DNA of 64,000 nt, from assembly GCF_009914055.1 (NCBI RefSeq), contig NZ_CP028271.1, positions 372,001-436,000 of the forward strand, given 5' to 3'. The DNA comes from Mixta intestinalis (GTDB taxonomy: Bacteria > Pseudomonadota > Gammaproteobacteria > Enterobacterales > Enterobacteriaceae). The stretch's first letter is position 1. Each line of letters starts with the position of its first letter. The translations under genes and the position numbers were made by a program. The notes under the pieces were generated by a model, which saw only the letters and a list, made by a program, of their open reading frames with translations, was not told the origin of the DNA and searched no databases. Of this stretch, positions 33,070 through 41,830 are shown piece after piece.

Positions 33070-33402
33070 CTACTGTGGATGAAAGGACAACATAAACTGC
33101 GCGGGCGCATTCGGTGGCGGCGGTGGTAGCGTTGTCGTCGTGCCGAAAGTTTGCCATGCCTGCAGGCAGAGCGGCTCGTCGCCTTCGGTACGTAATACCT
33201 GATAGCCGCGCTGCGCATCGTAACCGATGGTCATGTCACAATGCTGACCGGCGTAGCGTTTTGCCCGATCGAAACGGCTACTGACTTGTTGTTGGATATC
33301 GCTAAGCCAGCCGTGCAGGGCGGTATCGGGCGCAGGTTGCTGTGCGCTCTGGCAGGCGCTAATTAATAACGCAGCCAGAGGAATCAGGCGGAAAGCCAGC
33401 AT
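33070..33402 (-). CDS. Lipoprotein with a TolA domain III-like module
   Basis: 110 residues with a lipobox (LLISAC, Cys at 17). The remainder aligns by pattern to the C-terminal domain III of TolA: LHGWLSDIQQQVSSRF, YAGQHCDMTIGYD, EGDEPLCLQAW, then APAQFMLSFHP. The two cysteines in CDM and LCL match the disulfide of TolA domain III, the part that binds colicins, phage g3p and TolB/Pal partners. There is no membrane anchor domain or long helix. It is a free-standing, lipid-anchored version. It lies between mak and sbcC, absent from that place in E. coli. Function inferred only. Confidence 0.7.
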   Translation of the reverse strand: MLAFRLIPLAALLISACQSAQQPAPDTALHGWLSDIQQQVSSRFDRAKRYAGQHCDMTIGYDAQRGYQVLRTEGDEPLCLQAWQTFGTTTTLPPPPPNAPAQFMLSFHPQ

Positions 33403-33472
33403 GGTTCATCCTTAATAACGAAAAATCACTGCCGCGCACGGTAACATGCGCGGCGCGGTGAAAACAGGCGCA

Positions 33473-36400
33473 TCAGACTGAAAATTGTCGATCCAGGCGG
33501 CTGTAGCCCAGGCCGTTTACCTTTCTGACTTTAATCTGCACCGGAATACGTTCCTTCATCGCCTCAACGTGGCTGATAACGCCGATAGTCTTACCGCTGG
33601 CGTTGAGCGCATCGAGCGCATCGAGCGCGGTATCGAGCGTATCCGCATCCAGCGTGCCGAAACCTTCATCAAGAAACAGCGATTCGATGCGGGTTTTGTG
33701 GCTGACCAGATCGGAGAGTGCCAGCGCCAGCGCCAGGCTCACCAGGAAACTTTCGCCACCGGAGAGGGTGCGCGTATCGCGCCTGGCGTCAGCCTGCCAG
33801 GTATCCATTACCTGTAGCTCCAGCGTATCGACAGATTTGCGCTGTAGCAGATAGCGTCCATGCAGATGGTTAAGCTGCTGGTTCGCCAGCCAGACCAGAT
33901 GATCGAGCGTCAGGCCCTGGGCGAAGCGACGAAACTTATCGCCGCTGCTGGAACCGATCAGCTGGTTAAGGTAACCCCAGTCTTCTACCTGCTGCGCGTT
34001 ATCTTCAATCTGCCGCAGCAGGCTTTGCTGCTGCTGACGCTGCGTATCGTCGCTTTCCAGCTGTTGACGTAGCTGTCCCTGCTGGCGCGCGTTAGCGTGC
34101 AGCTGATGTTCCAGCGCTGCCAGCTCGCTTTCCAGTTCGGGTAGCGTAACGTTAAGATCGGCGGGGCGTGCCTGCTGATGCTGCGCCAGCCGCACCTGAG
34201 CCTGTTGTGCCAGCGCACTGGCCTGCTGACGGCGCGCCTCCGCCTGCTGGCTTGCTGCGCGCAGCTGTTGCGCCTCCTGTTCATCCAGCAGCGCGGCATG
34301 AAAGGCGGCCTCATCACTGAAGTCGCTCTGCGTCAGCGCCTGGATAAACCGGGTTTCATATTCGGTACAGCGTTTTTCGGCACCGTCCCGCTGTTGAATT
34401 AGTGAATTATGCTGTCCGGTCAGATTATTTAAGCGATCCTGCCCCTGCTGCCAGCGCTGCTGCTGTTCGCGGTAGCGCGTCTCGGCCTGCAACAGGCGCT
34501 GCTGCCACTGCTGGCGCACGTCCGCCACTTTATTATCGCCCAGTAGCTGATGGCGCTGCTGGCGCAATTCATGTAGCTGTTGCCGTTGCGACTGCGCCAG
34601 TTTGTCAGCCCGCTGTTGCTGTTCCGTCAGCTGCGCCAGCTCATCGTTGACGCTGCGTAACGCGGTCTCGCACACCGCCAGCCGCGCTGAAAGATCGGCA
34701 AGTAGCTGCTCACTTTCCTGCCAGCGCCGCCATTCGTTTTGTCGCGTCTCCAGCCAGAGCTCTGACGCCTGTGGCTCCGGCAGCGTCAGCTGGTGCTGCG
34801 CCAGCTCCTGCTGTAACGCGGCGGTTAGCTGTTGCTGTTCCTGCCATAGCTGTTGATGCTGCTGCTCCCGTTCCAGCTGCTGTTGCTGAAGATGGCCCAG
34901 CTGCTGCTCCGCCAACTGTTGTGCCTGCTGTTGCTGCTGCCAGCGCTGCTGGCACGCCGCCAGCTGCTCTTTCACCTGTTGCAAGGTGCGGGCCGCGTTC
35001 TCCTGCTGTTGCAGCTGCTGGCGCAGCTCCGTTTCCTGCGCCTCCTGCTGGGTGAGCCAGTCATGGAGGCTGTTCTCTTCTTCCGGTGCCAGCGTTAAGC
35101 CAGCGGCGGCAAGCAATGTTTGCCACTCGTCCAGCTGACGCGTTAGCTCAGCGCTCAGCGCCTGTTGCTGCTGGTTTAGCCGCTGTTGCTGTTGCTGCAA
35201 CGCTTTCAGCTGTTCGCCGCAGGTCACGCCTTCAATACGCAGCCGATCCTCTTCCTGGCGTATCGCCTCCAGACGCTGCTGGTTTTCCGTCAGCGTCAGG
35301 GTTTGATAATGTTCTACCGCCGGGTGCTCCGTTGCGCCGCACAGCGGGCATGGCTCTCCGGCAATAAGCCTGTTGCGCTCCTGTTCCAGGCTGATAATGC
35401 GTTGCTCCAGCTCCAGCCGCTTTTCCAGGTCGAAACGATGCTGGTGCTTTTCCCGCCAGGCCTGGCGGTGCTGCTCCAGCTGCTGCGTCTGATGCAGGAT
35501 CTGTTCATCCAGCGTCTGCAATTCCAGCTGCTGCTGGATGTGGCGCTGGCGCAGCGGGCGCAGGGCGGAAAAGCAAATCGCCAGCTTTTGCCGCAGCGGG
35601 CGCTGTTGCTGATGGTGCTCCAGTTTTTTCCGCAGCGCCGCTTCCGGCTGCTGCTGTTGTAATACAGTAAGCGCTTGCTCAGCCTGTGCAACCTGCTGGC
35701 GCGCGCTCTTCAGTTCGTTTTCCAGCGGAGTGGCCTGTGCTTTTAGCTGCGCCAGCTGGTGCTGTTGTTCATGCTGCTGCTGCTGATGCTGGCGCTGTTT
35801 TTCCTCCAGCGCTTTCAGGTTATGCTGCGACTGCCGCTGCTGCTGTAAACGTTCGCGCCAGCCGCCCAGCTGCTCGCCCCAGTCAGCGATCTTGCCGTTA
35901 GCGCTGCGCCAGCGCTGCTCCTGCGCCTGTTGTGCCAGCAGCGCCTGCTGTTCGTCGTTGAGCTGGCGCTGACGTTGCTGGCGCTGCTGCTGTGCCTGCT
36001 GATTCTCGTTCAGGCTCTGCTGTTGTAGAGCAAACTGCTGCGCCAGCGTGTCGATCTGATGGTCGAGCGGGATAACCTGTTCATTGATCAGATTCTCCTG
36101 CTGACGCCACGCCTCATGCAGTCGCTGATTCTCCTGCTCCGCCTGTGACTGCTGGCTTTGCAAGGTATGTAGCTGCTCACTTGCCTGTTGCAGCGAGGCG
36201 GAAAGCTGCTGCGTCTGCTGCTGTAGCTGCTGCAGATCCCGCTGTAGCTGTTGACGCTGCTGCCAGAGCGGGCGCAGTTTTTCTGCCGGTTCCGCTCGTA
36301 TCAGCCGCTGACGTAGCGGTTCCGCCTGCTGCCACTGGTTCTCTGCCTGACGTTGTGCCTCGTCAGCTTGCTGTTTTTCCTGCTCCAGCCGCTGCTGCTG

Positions 36401-37150
36401 GCTGAGCCACTGTTGCTGTTGGCGAGCAATCGCTAACTTTTGTTGCAGCGCCTGCTCCTGCTGCGCCAGCGCCTGAAGCGACTCCTCCAGCTGCTGACGC
36501 GCCGGGGCGTCCAGCAGCGCCATGCCTGCCGCACTCGCCCGTAGCCGATCCAACTCAATACGCGCCAGCTTGTGCTGTTCAAAGATGCGCGCCGACAGCT
36601 GACCGTAAATTTCGGTGCCGGTCAGCTCCTCCAGCAGTTCGGCGCGATCGTTGGCATCGGCATTAAGAAAGGCGGCGAACTGCCCCTGCGAAAGCATCAT
36701 TGACTTGGTAAAGCGGGCAAAATCGAGCCCGGTCAGCTGGGTAACGATCTCCAGCTTATCTTTCACCTTGTCAGCCACAATGACGTTGTCTTTACAGCGT
36801 GCCAGCTCAACGCGTGGTGCCTGCAAATTGCCATCTGTCGCGCCACGCGCGCGATTCTGGCTCCAGAAAGCACGCCAGGCCTCGCCCTTAACTTCAAATT
36901 CCACTTCCGCCAGACATTCTGCCGTATCACGGCTGATTAGTTCATTTTGCGTCTGGGAGATTTTTCCCAGCCGCGAGGTTTCGTGATAGAGCGCCAGACA
37001 GATGGCGTCGAGCAGGGTGGTTTTTCCGGCACCGGTAGGGCCGGTGATGGCGAACAGACCGTTGCTGGCGAACGGCTCGCGGGTAAAATCAATTTTCCAC
37101 TCGCCGCGCAGCGAGTTAATGTTTTTAAAGCGCAGGGATAAAATCTTCAC
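33473..37150 (-). CDS. sbcC: SbcC subunit of the SbcCD nuclease
   Basis: 1225 residues, longer than E. coli SbcC (1048). Walker A is GPTGAGKT (37-44), the zinc hook is CPLC near residue 600, the signature is TLSGGESFLVSLALALALSD and Walker B is ESLFLDEGFGTLD. The two coiled coils between are extraordinarily Gln-rich, with runs such as QQQQ and repeated LRQQ, which accounts for most of the extra length. With SbcD it forms the ATP-dependent double-strand nuclease that opens hairpins. The start is GTG, overlapping the sbcD stop by four bases (GTGA). Confidence 0.95.
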   Translation of the reverse strand: MKILSLRFKNINSLRGEWKIDFTREPFASNGLFAITGPTGAGKTTLLDAICLALYHETSRLGKISQTQNELISRDTAECLAEVEFEVKGEAWRAFWSQNRARGATDGNLQAPRVELARCKDNVIVADKVKDKLEIVTQLTGLDFARFTKSMMLSQGQFAAFLNADANDRAELLEELTGTEIYGQLSARIFEQHKLARIELDRLRASAAGMALLDAPARQQLEESLQALAQQEQALQQKLAIARQQQQWLSQQQRLEQEKQQADEAQRQAENQWQQAEPLRQRLIRAEPAEKLRPLWQQRQQLQRDLQQLQQQTQQLSASLQQASEQLHTLQSQQSQAEQENQRLHEAWRQQENLINEQVIPLDHQIDTLAQQFALQQQSLNENQQAQQQRQQRQRQLNDEQQALLAQQAQEQRWRSANGKIADWGEQLGGWRERLQQQRQSQHNLKALEEKQRQHQQQQHEQQHQLAQLKAQATPLENELKSARQQVAQAEQALTVLQQQQPEAALRKKLEHHQQQRPLRQKLAICFSALRPLRQRHIQQQLELQTLDEQILHQTQQLEQHRQAWREKHQHRFDLEKRLELEQRIISLEQERNRLIAGEPCPLCGATEHPAVEHYQTLTLTENQQRLEAIRQEEDRLRIEGVTCGEQLKALQQQQQRLNQQQQALSAELTRQLDEWQTLLAAAGLTLAPEEENSLHDWLTQQEAQETELRQQLQQQENAARTLQQVKEQLAACQQRWQQQQQAQQLAEQQLGHLQQQQLEREQQHQQLWQEQQQLTAALQQELAQHQLTLPEPQASELWLETRQNEWRRWQESEQLLADLSARLAVCETALRSVNDELAQLTEQQQRADKLAQSQRQQLHELRQQRHQLLGDNKVADVRQQWQQRLLQAETRYREQQQRWQQGQDRLNNLTGQHNSLIQQRDGAEKRCTEYETRFIQALTQSDFSDEAAFHAALLDEQEAQQLRAASQQAEARRQQASALAQQAQVRLAQHQQARPADLNVTLPELESELAALEHQLHANARQQGQLRQQLESDDTQRQQQQSLLRQIEDNAQQVEDWGYLNQLIGSSSGDKFRRFAQGLTLDHLVWLANQQLNHLHGRYLLQRKSVDTLELQVMDTWQADARRDTRTLSGGESFLVSLALALALSDLVSHKTRIESLFLDEGFGTLDADTLDTALDALDALNASGKTIGVISHVEAMKERIPVQIKVRKVNGLGYSRLDRQFSV

Positions 37151-38376
37151 GGCTGGCTCTCCTCGCCCTGCTGTAGCCGATCCAGGGTGTCGCTGAACAG
37201 ATGACGTATGCGCCGGAGCTGCATCTCATCCGTTTTCTCTTCCTGCTCAAGCCGCCGCTCAAAAACCTCTTCTACTTTCAATTCGCTTAGCGTCTCGTTT
37301 TGCAGACGTGCCAGCGCACGCTCGCGCTGCTCGCGGCTGCGGCGCATCAACAGCACCTCAACCGGCAGCCCCTCGGTCAGCGCCTGAATATGCTGTTGCA
37401 TATTATGCAAATATTCCTGAGTGGTGATTTCGATATCGAGCCAGACTGGCTGCGCGCGGCTAAGATCGGCGAAAGGTCGCAGCTGCGCTTCGATCTCCGC
37501 CAGCGTGCCTCTGATGGTCTGCATTGGCTGGAAACAGGGCACCGGTAGCGCCTCGACCTGCTCCAGTTTACCCCCGGCAAAGCTCACCAGAAATACGCTT
37601 TTCTCGCTGCCCAGCTCGTCAAAGCTGAGCGGTAGCGGCGATCCGCTGTAGCGAATATGTTCGCTGTTGGCGATGCGCTGCGGGCGATGAATATGACCCA
37701 GCGCGATATAATCGGCGGGCGGAAAGGCCTGCGCCGGAAAAGCGTCCAGCGTGCCGATATAAATATCGCGTACCGCATCGCTTTTGCTGACGCCGACGGT
37801 GGTCAGATGACCGGTGGCGATGACCGGCAGCGGCTGTTCTGCCTGCTGGCTCAGAGCGCGTGCGTGATGATAGCTTTGCTGATAGTAATCGGTGATGGCG
37901 TTCAGCAGCGTCAGCTGCTTTTGTTTACCGGACTGGCCCGCCTGGCTACGCATAATATCGCGCGGGCGCAGAAACGGGATCGCGCAGAGAATAGCGCCTG
38001 GTTCGCCCTGGCGCGTGGTCAATGTCAGCACCTGCTCCTGCGGATCGCCGCTGGCGGCGGCAATGACCTGTGCATTAAGGCAGGCAAGTAACGCACGCGT
38101 TTCATTGAGCGTTGCCACTGAATCGTGGTTGCCGCCTAACACGATCAGCTGGCAGCCGGTACGCTGTAAATCCACCACGAAACGGTTATAAAGTTCACGT
38201 GCATAGCTGGGCGGCGAGCCGGTATCAAAAATGTCGCCCGCCACGATGACCGCATCCACCTGATGTTCTTCCACGCGATCAATCAGCCAGTGAAAAAAGG
38301 CCTGATGTTCAGCCGCCCGGCTGCGGGTATAGAAAAACTGACCGAGGTGCCAGTCTGAGGTATGGATAATGCGCAT
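37147..38376 (-). CDS. sbcD: SbcD nuclease subunit
   Basis: 409 residues from ATG 38376. MRIIHTSDWHLGQ is the invariant Mre11/SbcD start, so the open frame to 38439 is not used. Metal-site motifs are DWHLG, AGDIFD, GGNHD, ATGH and GHIH. The C-terminus (QEEKTDEMQLRRIRHLF) is family-typical. It is the nuclease partner of SbcC, cotranscribed with sbcC. It is divergent from phoB with 204 bases between. Confidence 0.95.
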   Translation of the reverse strand: MRIIHTSDWHLGQFFYTRSRAAEHQAFFHWLIDRVEEHQVDAVIVAGDIFDTGSPPSYARELYNRFVVDLQRTGCQLIVLGGNHDSVATLNETRALLACLNAQVIAAASGDPQEQVLTLTTRQGEPGAILCAIPFLRPRDIMRSQAGQSGKQKQLTLLNAITDYYQQSYHHARALSQQAEQPLPVIATGHLTTVGVSKSDAVRDIYIGTLDAFPAQAFPPADYIALGHIHRPQRIANSEHIRYSGSPLPLSFDELGSEKSVFLVSFAGGKLEQVEALPVPCFQPMQTIRGTLAEIEAQLRPFADLSRAQPVWLDIEITTQEYLHNMQQHIQALTEGLPVEVLLMRRSREQRERALARLQNETLSELKVEEVFERRLEQEEKTDEMQLRRIRHLFSDTLDRLQQGEESQP

Positions 38377-38510
38377 AGAACTCCCAGCTAAAAGCAGAAC
38401 GCCGGGGGCGATTATAACCAGAGCCCGCGCGCAGACCACGGAAAATGCGTGCTGGATGTGTTACAAAAAGGTTATTTCTGGCGCGGGCAGGCCGTGCATT
38501 TTTCATAAAT

Positions 38511-38533
38511 CTGTCATAAAACTGACGCATAAT
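38511..38533 (+). promoter_or_regulatory. Pho box and -10 of phoB
   Basis: CTGTCATAAAACTGACGC (38511-38528) fits the Pho box of two CTGTCAT-like halves spaced by four bases. CATAAT as -10 begins at 38528. The sequence is very close to the E. coli phoB promoter. It indicates autoactivation of phoBR under phosphate limitation. Confidence 0.85.
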
Positions 38534-38580
38534 GACGCCGCACATACCCGTGACAGCGCGTCACATTCGCAGGAGCAATA

Positions 38581-39270
38581 ATGGCTAAGCGCATTCTGGT
38601 TGTCGAAGATGAGGCCCCTATCAGGGAAATGTTATGTTTCGTCCTGGAACAGAACGATTATCAGCCGATAGAGGCAGATGATTATGACAGCGCCGTCAAC
38701 CTGCTTATCGAACCCTGGCCCGATCTGATCCTGCTGGACTGGATGCTACCGGGCGGCAGCGGCATACAGTTTATTAAACATCTCAAGCGCGAGGCGATGA
38801 CGCGTGATATTCCGGTGATGATGCTGACGGCGCGCGGCGAAGAAGAAGATCGCGTGCGCGGCCTGGAAGTGGGGGCCGATGATTACATTACTAAACCCTT
38901 TTCGCCTAAAGAACTGGTGGCGCGCATTAAGGCGGTAATGCGCCGGATTTCGCCGATGGCGGTGGAAGAGGTGATTGAAATTCAGGGGCTGAGTCTCGAT
39001 CCTTCGTCGCATCGGGTGATGTCCGATACCACGCCGCTGGAGATGGGGCCGACCGAATATAAATTACTGCATTTCTTTATGACGCACCCGGAACGCGTTT
39101 ACAGCCGCGAGCAGCTGCTGAACAACGTCTGGGGCACCAACGTTTATGTCGAAGATCGGACGGTGGACGTGCACATTCGCCGCCTGCGTAAGGCGCTGGA
39201 GCTGACCGGACACGACAGAATGGTGCAAACCGTGCGTGGAACGGGGTATCGTTTCTCCGCTCGTTACTGA
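38581..39270 (+). CDS. phoB: Phosphate response regulator PhoB
   Basis: 229 residues, the E. coli length. The receiver domain has acidic residues at 9-10, the phosphorylated Asp53 in LLLDWMLPGG and Lys105 in ITKPFSPKEL. The C-terminal OmpR-type winged helix includes LEMGPTEYKLL and VDVHIRRLRKAL. It activates the Pho regulon. CAGGAGCAATA precedes the ATG. phoR follows by 14 bases. Confidence 0.97.
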   Translation: MAKRILVVEDEAPIREMLCFVLEQNDYQPIEADDYDSAVNLLIEPWPDLILLDWMLPGGSGIQFIKHLKREAMTRDIPVMMLTARGEEEDRVRGLEVGADDYITKPFSPKELVARIKAVMRRISPMAVEEVIEIQGLSLDPSSHRVMSDTTPLEMGPTEYKLLHFFMTHPERVYSREQLLNNVWGTNVYVEDRTVDVHIRRLRKALELTGHDRMVQTVRGTGYRFSARY

Positions 39271-39284
39271 CCGGAGTCTGCCTC

Positions 39285-40604
39285 GTGCTGGAACGCCTCT
39301 CCTGGAAGAGACTTTTACTGGAACTGCTGCTGGTTTGCCTGCCGGCGATGCTGCTCGGCCTGCTCGCTGGCGGACTACCCTGGTTTTTGCTGGCTGCCGT
39401 GCTGCTGCTGCTGGGCTGGCATTTCTGGAACCTGCTGCGCCTGTCGCACTGGCTGTGGGTCGATCGTACCATGACGCCGCCTACCGGACAGGCGAGCTGG
39501 GAACCGCTGTTTTATGGCCTTTATCAGATGCAGCTGCGCAACCGTCGCCGCCGTCGTGAGCTGGGCAACCTGATTAAACGCTTCCGCAGCGGTGCGGAAT
39601 CCCTGCCCGATGCGGTGGTACTGACCACCGATGAAGGCACGATTTTCTGGTGTAACGGACTGGCGCAGCAGCATCTGGGCCTGCGCTGGCCGGAAGATAA
39701 CGGGCAAAATATTCTTAATCTGCTGCGCTATCCGGAGTTTTCACGCTACCTGCGCCAGCAGGATTTCTCTCGTCCGCTGACGCTGGTGATGAATAATCAG
39801 CTGCATATGGAATTTCGCGTGATGCCCTACAGCGAAGGCCAGTGGCTGCTGGTGGCACGCGACGTAACGCAAATGCATCAGCTTGAAGGGGCGCGGCGCA
39901 ACTTTTTTGCCAATGTCAGCCATGAGCTGCGCACGCCACTAACGGTATTGCAGGGCTACCTGGAGATGATGAGCGATGCGGTGCTGGAAGGTAAAGCGCG
40001 TGAAAAGGCGCTGCATACAATGCAAGAGCAGACGCGGCGCATGGATGGGCTGGTGAAGCAGCTACTGACCCTGTCGCGTATTGAAGCCGCGCCTGCTATC
40101 GATCTGGCGGAGAAAGTGGATATTCCGATGATGCTGCGCCTGCTACAGCGCGAGGCGGAAACCCTCAGCAACGGACGGCATCAAATCGTGTTCAATACCG
40201 ATCCGCAGCTGAAAGTTTGCGGCAATGAGGAGCAGCTGCGCAGCGCCATCTCTAATCTGGTCTACAATGCGGTTAATCATACGCCGGAAGGGACGCGGAT
40301 TGAGGTTAGCTGGCTACATAATAAACAGGGCGCGCTGTTTGCGGTGAAGGATAACGGGCCGGGCATCGCGCCAGAGCATTTGCCGCGCCTGACCGAGCGT
40401 TTTTATCGCGTCGACAAGGCACGATCGCGATCGACCGGTGGCAGCGGATTGGGGCTGGCGATTGTCAAGCATGCCTTAAGCCATCATGGATCGCGTCTGA
40501 ATATCACCAGCGAGCCGCATCAGGAGACCTGCTTCAGCTTTATTCTGCCGCCAAGGTTGATTGTCAGCCAGCCTCTGCCGGACAATGCGACGCCCAAACC
40601 CTGA
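39285..40604 (+). CDS. phoR: Phosphate sensor kinase PhoR
   Basis: 439 residues (E. coli 431). An N-terminal membrane hairpin (residues 12-50) is followed by the basic linker RRRRRELGNLIKRFRSG and a PAS domain with FWCNGLAQQHLGLRWPEDNG. The dimerisation helix has His213 in FFANVSHELRTPL, and the ATPase boxes are NAVNHT, DNGPGIA and GGSGLGLAI. It phosphorylates PhoB when phosphate is scarce. The start is GTG. The stop overlaps the ATG of a downstream gene, so the operon continues. Confidence 0.96.
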   Translation: MLERLSWKRLLLELLLVCLPAMLLGLLAGGLPWFLLAAVLLLLGWHFWNLLRLSHWLWVDRTMTPPTGQASWEPLFYGLYQMQLRNRRRRRELGNLIKRFRSGAESLPDAVVLTTDEGTIFWCNGLAQQHLGLRWPEDNGQNILNLLRYPEFSRYLRQQDFSRPLTLVMNNQLHMEFRVMPYSEGQWLLVARDVTQMHQLEGARRNFFANVSHELRTPLTVLQGYLEMMSDAVLEGKAREKALHTMQEQTRRMDGLVKQLLTLSRIEAAPAIDLAEKVDIPMMLRLLQREAETLSNGRHQIVFNTDPQLKVCGNEEQLRSAISNLVYNAVNHTPEGTRIEVSWLHNKQGALFAVKDNGPGIAPEHLPRLTERFYRVDKARSRSTGGSGLGLAIVKHALSHHGSRLNITSEPHQETCFSFILPPRLIVSQPLPDNATPKP

Positions 40605-40615
40605 TGGATGCAGGC

Positions 40616-41536
40616 ATGAAAAATATCATCATCGCAGCGCTGCTGCTTTTTTCCGGCGCGTTACAGGCGAAGCCCGCTATTCTGGCGGGCAACCTTAGCA
40701 GCGTCGGTTCTGATACGCTCGGCAACCTGATGGCGCTGTGGGGCGAAAGTTTTAACCATCAATATCCCGGCGTTAACGTGCAGGTGCAGGCGGCGGGTTC
40801 CCCCACTGCGCCAACCGCGCTGGCTGCCGGTGCGGCGCAGCTGGGTGCCATGAGCCGCCCGATGCAGCCTTCGGAGCGACAGCTGTTTGAGCATCGTTAC
40901 GGCTATCCGCCGCTGGCGGTGCCGGTAGCGCTGGATGCGCTGGTGGTGGTAGTTAACCAGGATAATCCACTGACGCAGCTTAACGCACAGCAGCTTGATG
41001 CCATTTTCTCCGTGACCCGTCGCTGCGGGGCAACGGTTGCACCGCGTACCTGGGGCGATCTGCAACTTACCCAGCCCGGCTGGCGGCAGCGTTCGTTACA
41101 ACGGCTCGGCAGAAACTCCGCTTCCGGTACCTGGGGCTACTTCAAACAGCAGGCGCTGTGCAGCGGCGATTTTCGCAATGACGTAGGTGAATATCCCGGT
41201 TCGGCAGCGGTGGTGCAGGCCGTAGCCGGAAACCTGAACGCCATCGGCTATGCCAGCTTCGGTTTTCATATTAGCGGCGTTAAGATGCTGGCGCTGGCAA
41301 AACAGGGCGCGGCGGTAATGCCCGATGCGGCGACCATTCGCAGTGGCCGTTATCCCTATGCGCGCCCGCTCTATATCTATATTAATAAGCCGCCGGGTAA
41401 GGCTCCGGAGCCGCTCACTGCCGCATTTCTGCATCAGGTGCTGTCGCCGGAGGGCCAGGCGCTGGTAAGCCAGGCGGGTTATCTGCCGCTTTCTGAACAA
41501 CAAATTGCGCAGGCAAAGGCGCTACTCTCACCCTGA
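40616..41536 (+). CDS. Orphan PstS-like phosphate-binding protein in the phoBR operon
   Basis: 306 residues from ATG 40616; ATG 40604, fused to the phoR stop (TGATG), is also possible. It has a signal peptide (MKNIIIAALLLFSGALQAK) and then the PstS-type fold: LSSVGSDTLGNLM, YPGVNVQVQAAGSPTAP and the SASGTWGYFKQQALC loop (cf. SGT in PstS). NAIGYASFGF and a C-terminal hinge sequence follow. Several cysteines are present. It is an isolated binding protein with no pstCAB genes nearby. It may deliver phosphate to PstCAB or act in sensing through PhoR; that is inference from position. Confidence 0.8.
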   Translation: MKNIIIAALLLFSGALQAKPAILAGNLSSVGSDTLGNLMALWGESFNHQYPGVNVQVQAAGSPTAPTALAAGAAQLGAMSRPMQPSERQLFEHRYGYPPLAVPVALDALVVVVNQDNPLTQLNAQQLDAIFSVTRRCGATVAPRTWGDLQLTQPGWRQRSLQRLGRNSASGTWGYFKQQALCSGDFRNDVGEYPGSAAVVQAVAGNLNAIGYASFGFHISGVKMLALAKQGAAVMPDAATIRSGRYPYARPLYIYINKPPGKAPEPLTAAFLHQVLSPEGQALVSQAGYLPLSEQQIAQAKALLSP

Positions 41537-41663
41537 CTTGTGCCGCAATCTATTATGGATTTGTGCCCAGTCAGGCGCGAAGGATTCTGTTCCTTTATTA
41601 GCCCCTGGCACAGGTAAATTATTCTTCATTTATGCTATCTGAATCGCCGTTTACCGGCGATCG

Positions 41664-41676
41664 TGAAAAAATTTCA
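41664..41676 (+). promoter_or_regulatory. MetR-type site
   Basis: TGAAAAAATTTCA fits the MetR pattern TGAA-N5-TTCA. It overlaps a longer inverted repeat AAATTTCATG/CATGAAATTT (41669-41691, 3-base centre). It lies about 60 bases upstream of the MetJ boxes. Confidence 0.5.
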
Positions 41677-41732
41677 TGTGGCATGAAATTTCCTCCCTTG
41701 CCGCCTGATGAAAGACGTGCGACGCTGGTTTC

Positions 41733-41756
41733 AGACATATAGACATCCAGAAGTCT
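41733..41756 (+). promoter_or_regulatory. Three tandem MetJ (met) boxes
   Basis: AGACATAT, AGACATCC and AGAAGTCT, in exact 8-base register, fit tandem copies of the MetJ box AGACGTCT (5, 5 and 7 of 8 matches). TAAAAT (41757-41762) directly follows as a possible -10. MetJ with SAM would repress the gene 75 bases downstream. Confidence 0.75.
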
Positions 41757-41830
41757 TAAAATAATAAGCTGAAACTATTTCACCGGTAAATCAACGGGGC
41801 GGGATCGCCTCGTAACAGGAGTTGAACAAC

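Larger units (their letters stand above)
41537..41830. other. Control region of the MetE-core gene
   Basis: 294 bases after the phoBR operon. It holds a MetR-type site, a 10-base inverted repeat and tandem MetJ boxes, listed separately. No gene is seen. Confidence 0.7.

Noticed and set aside
33860..36405. Many long frames antisense to sbcC
   Set aside because: They are shadows of CAG/CTG-rich coding DNA with no ribosome sites; the sbcC frame has every family motif.
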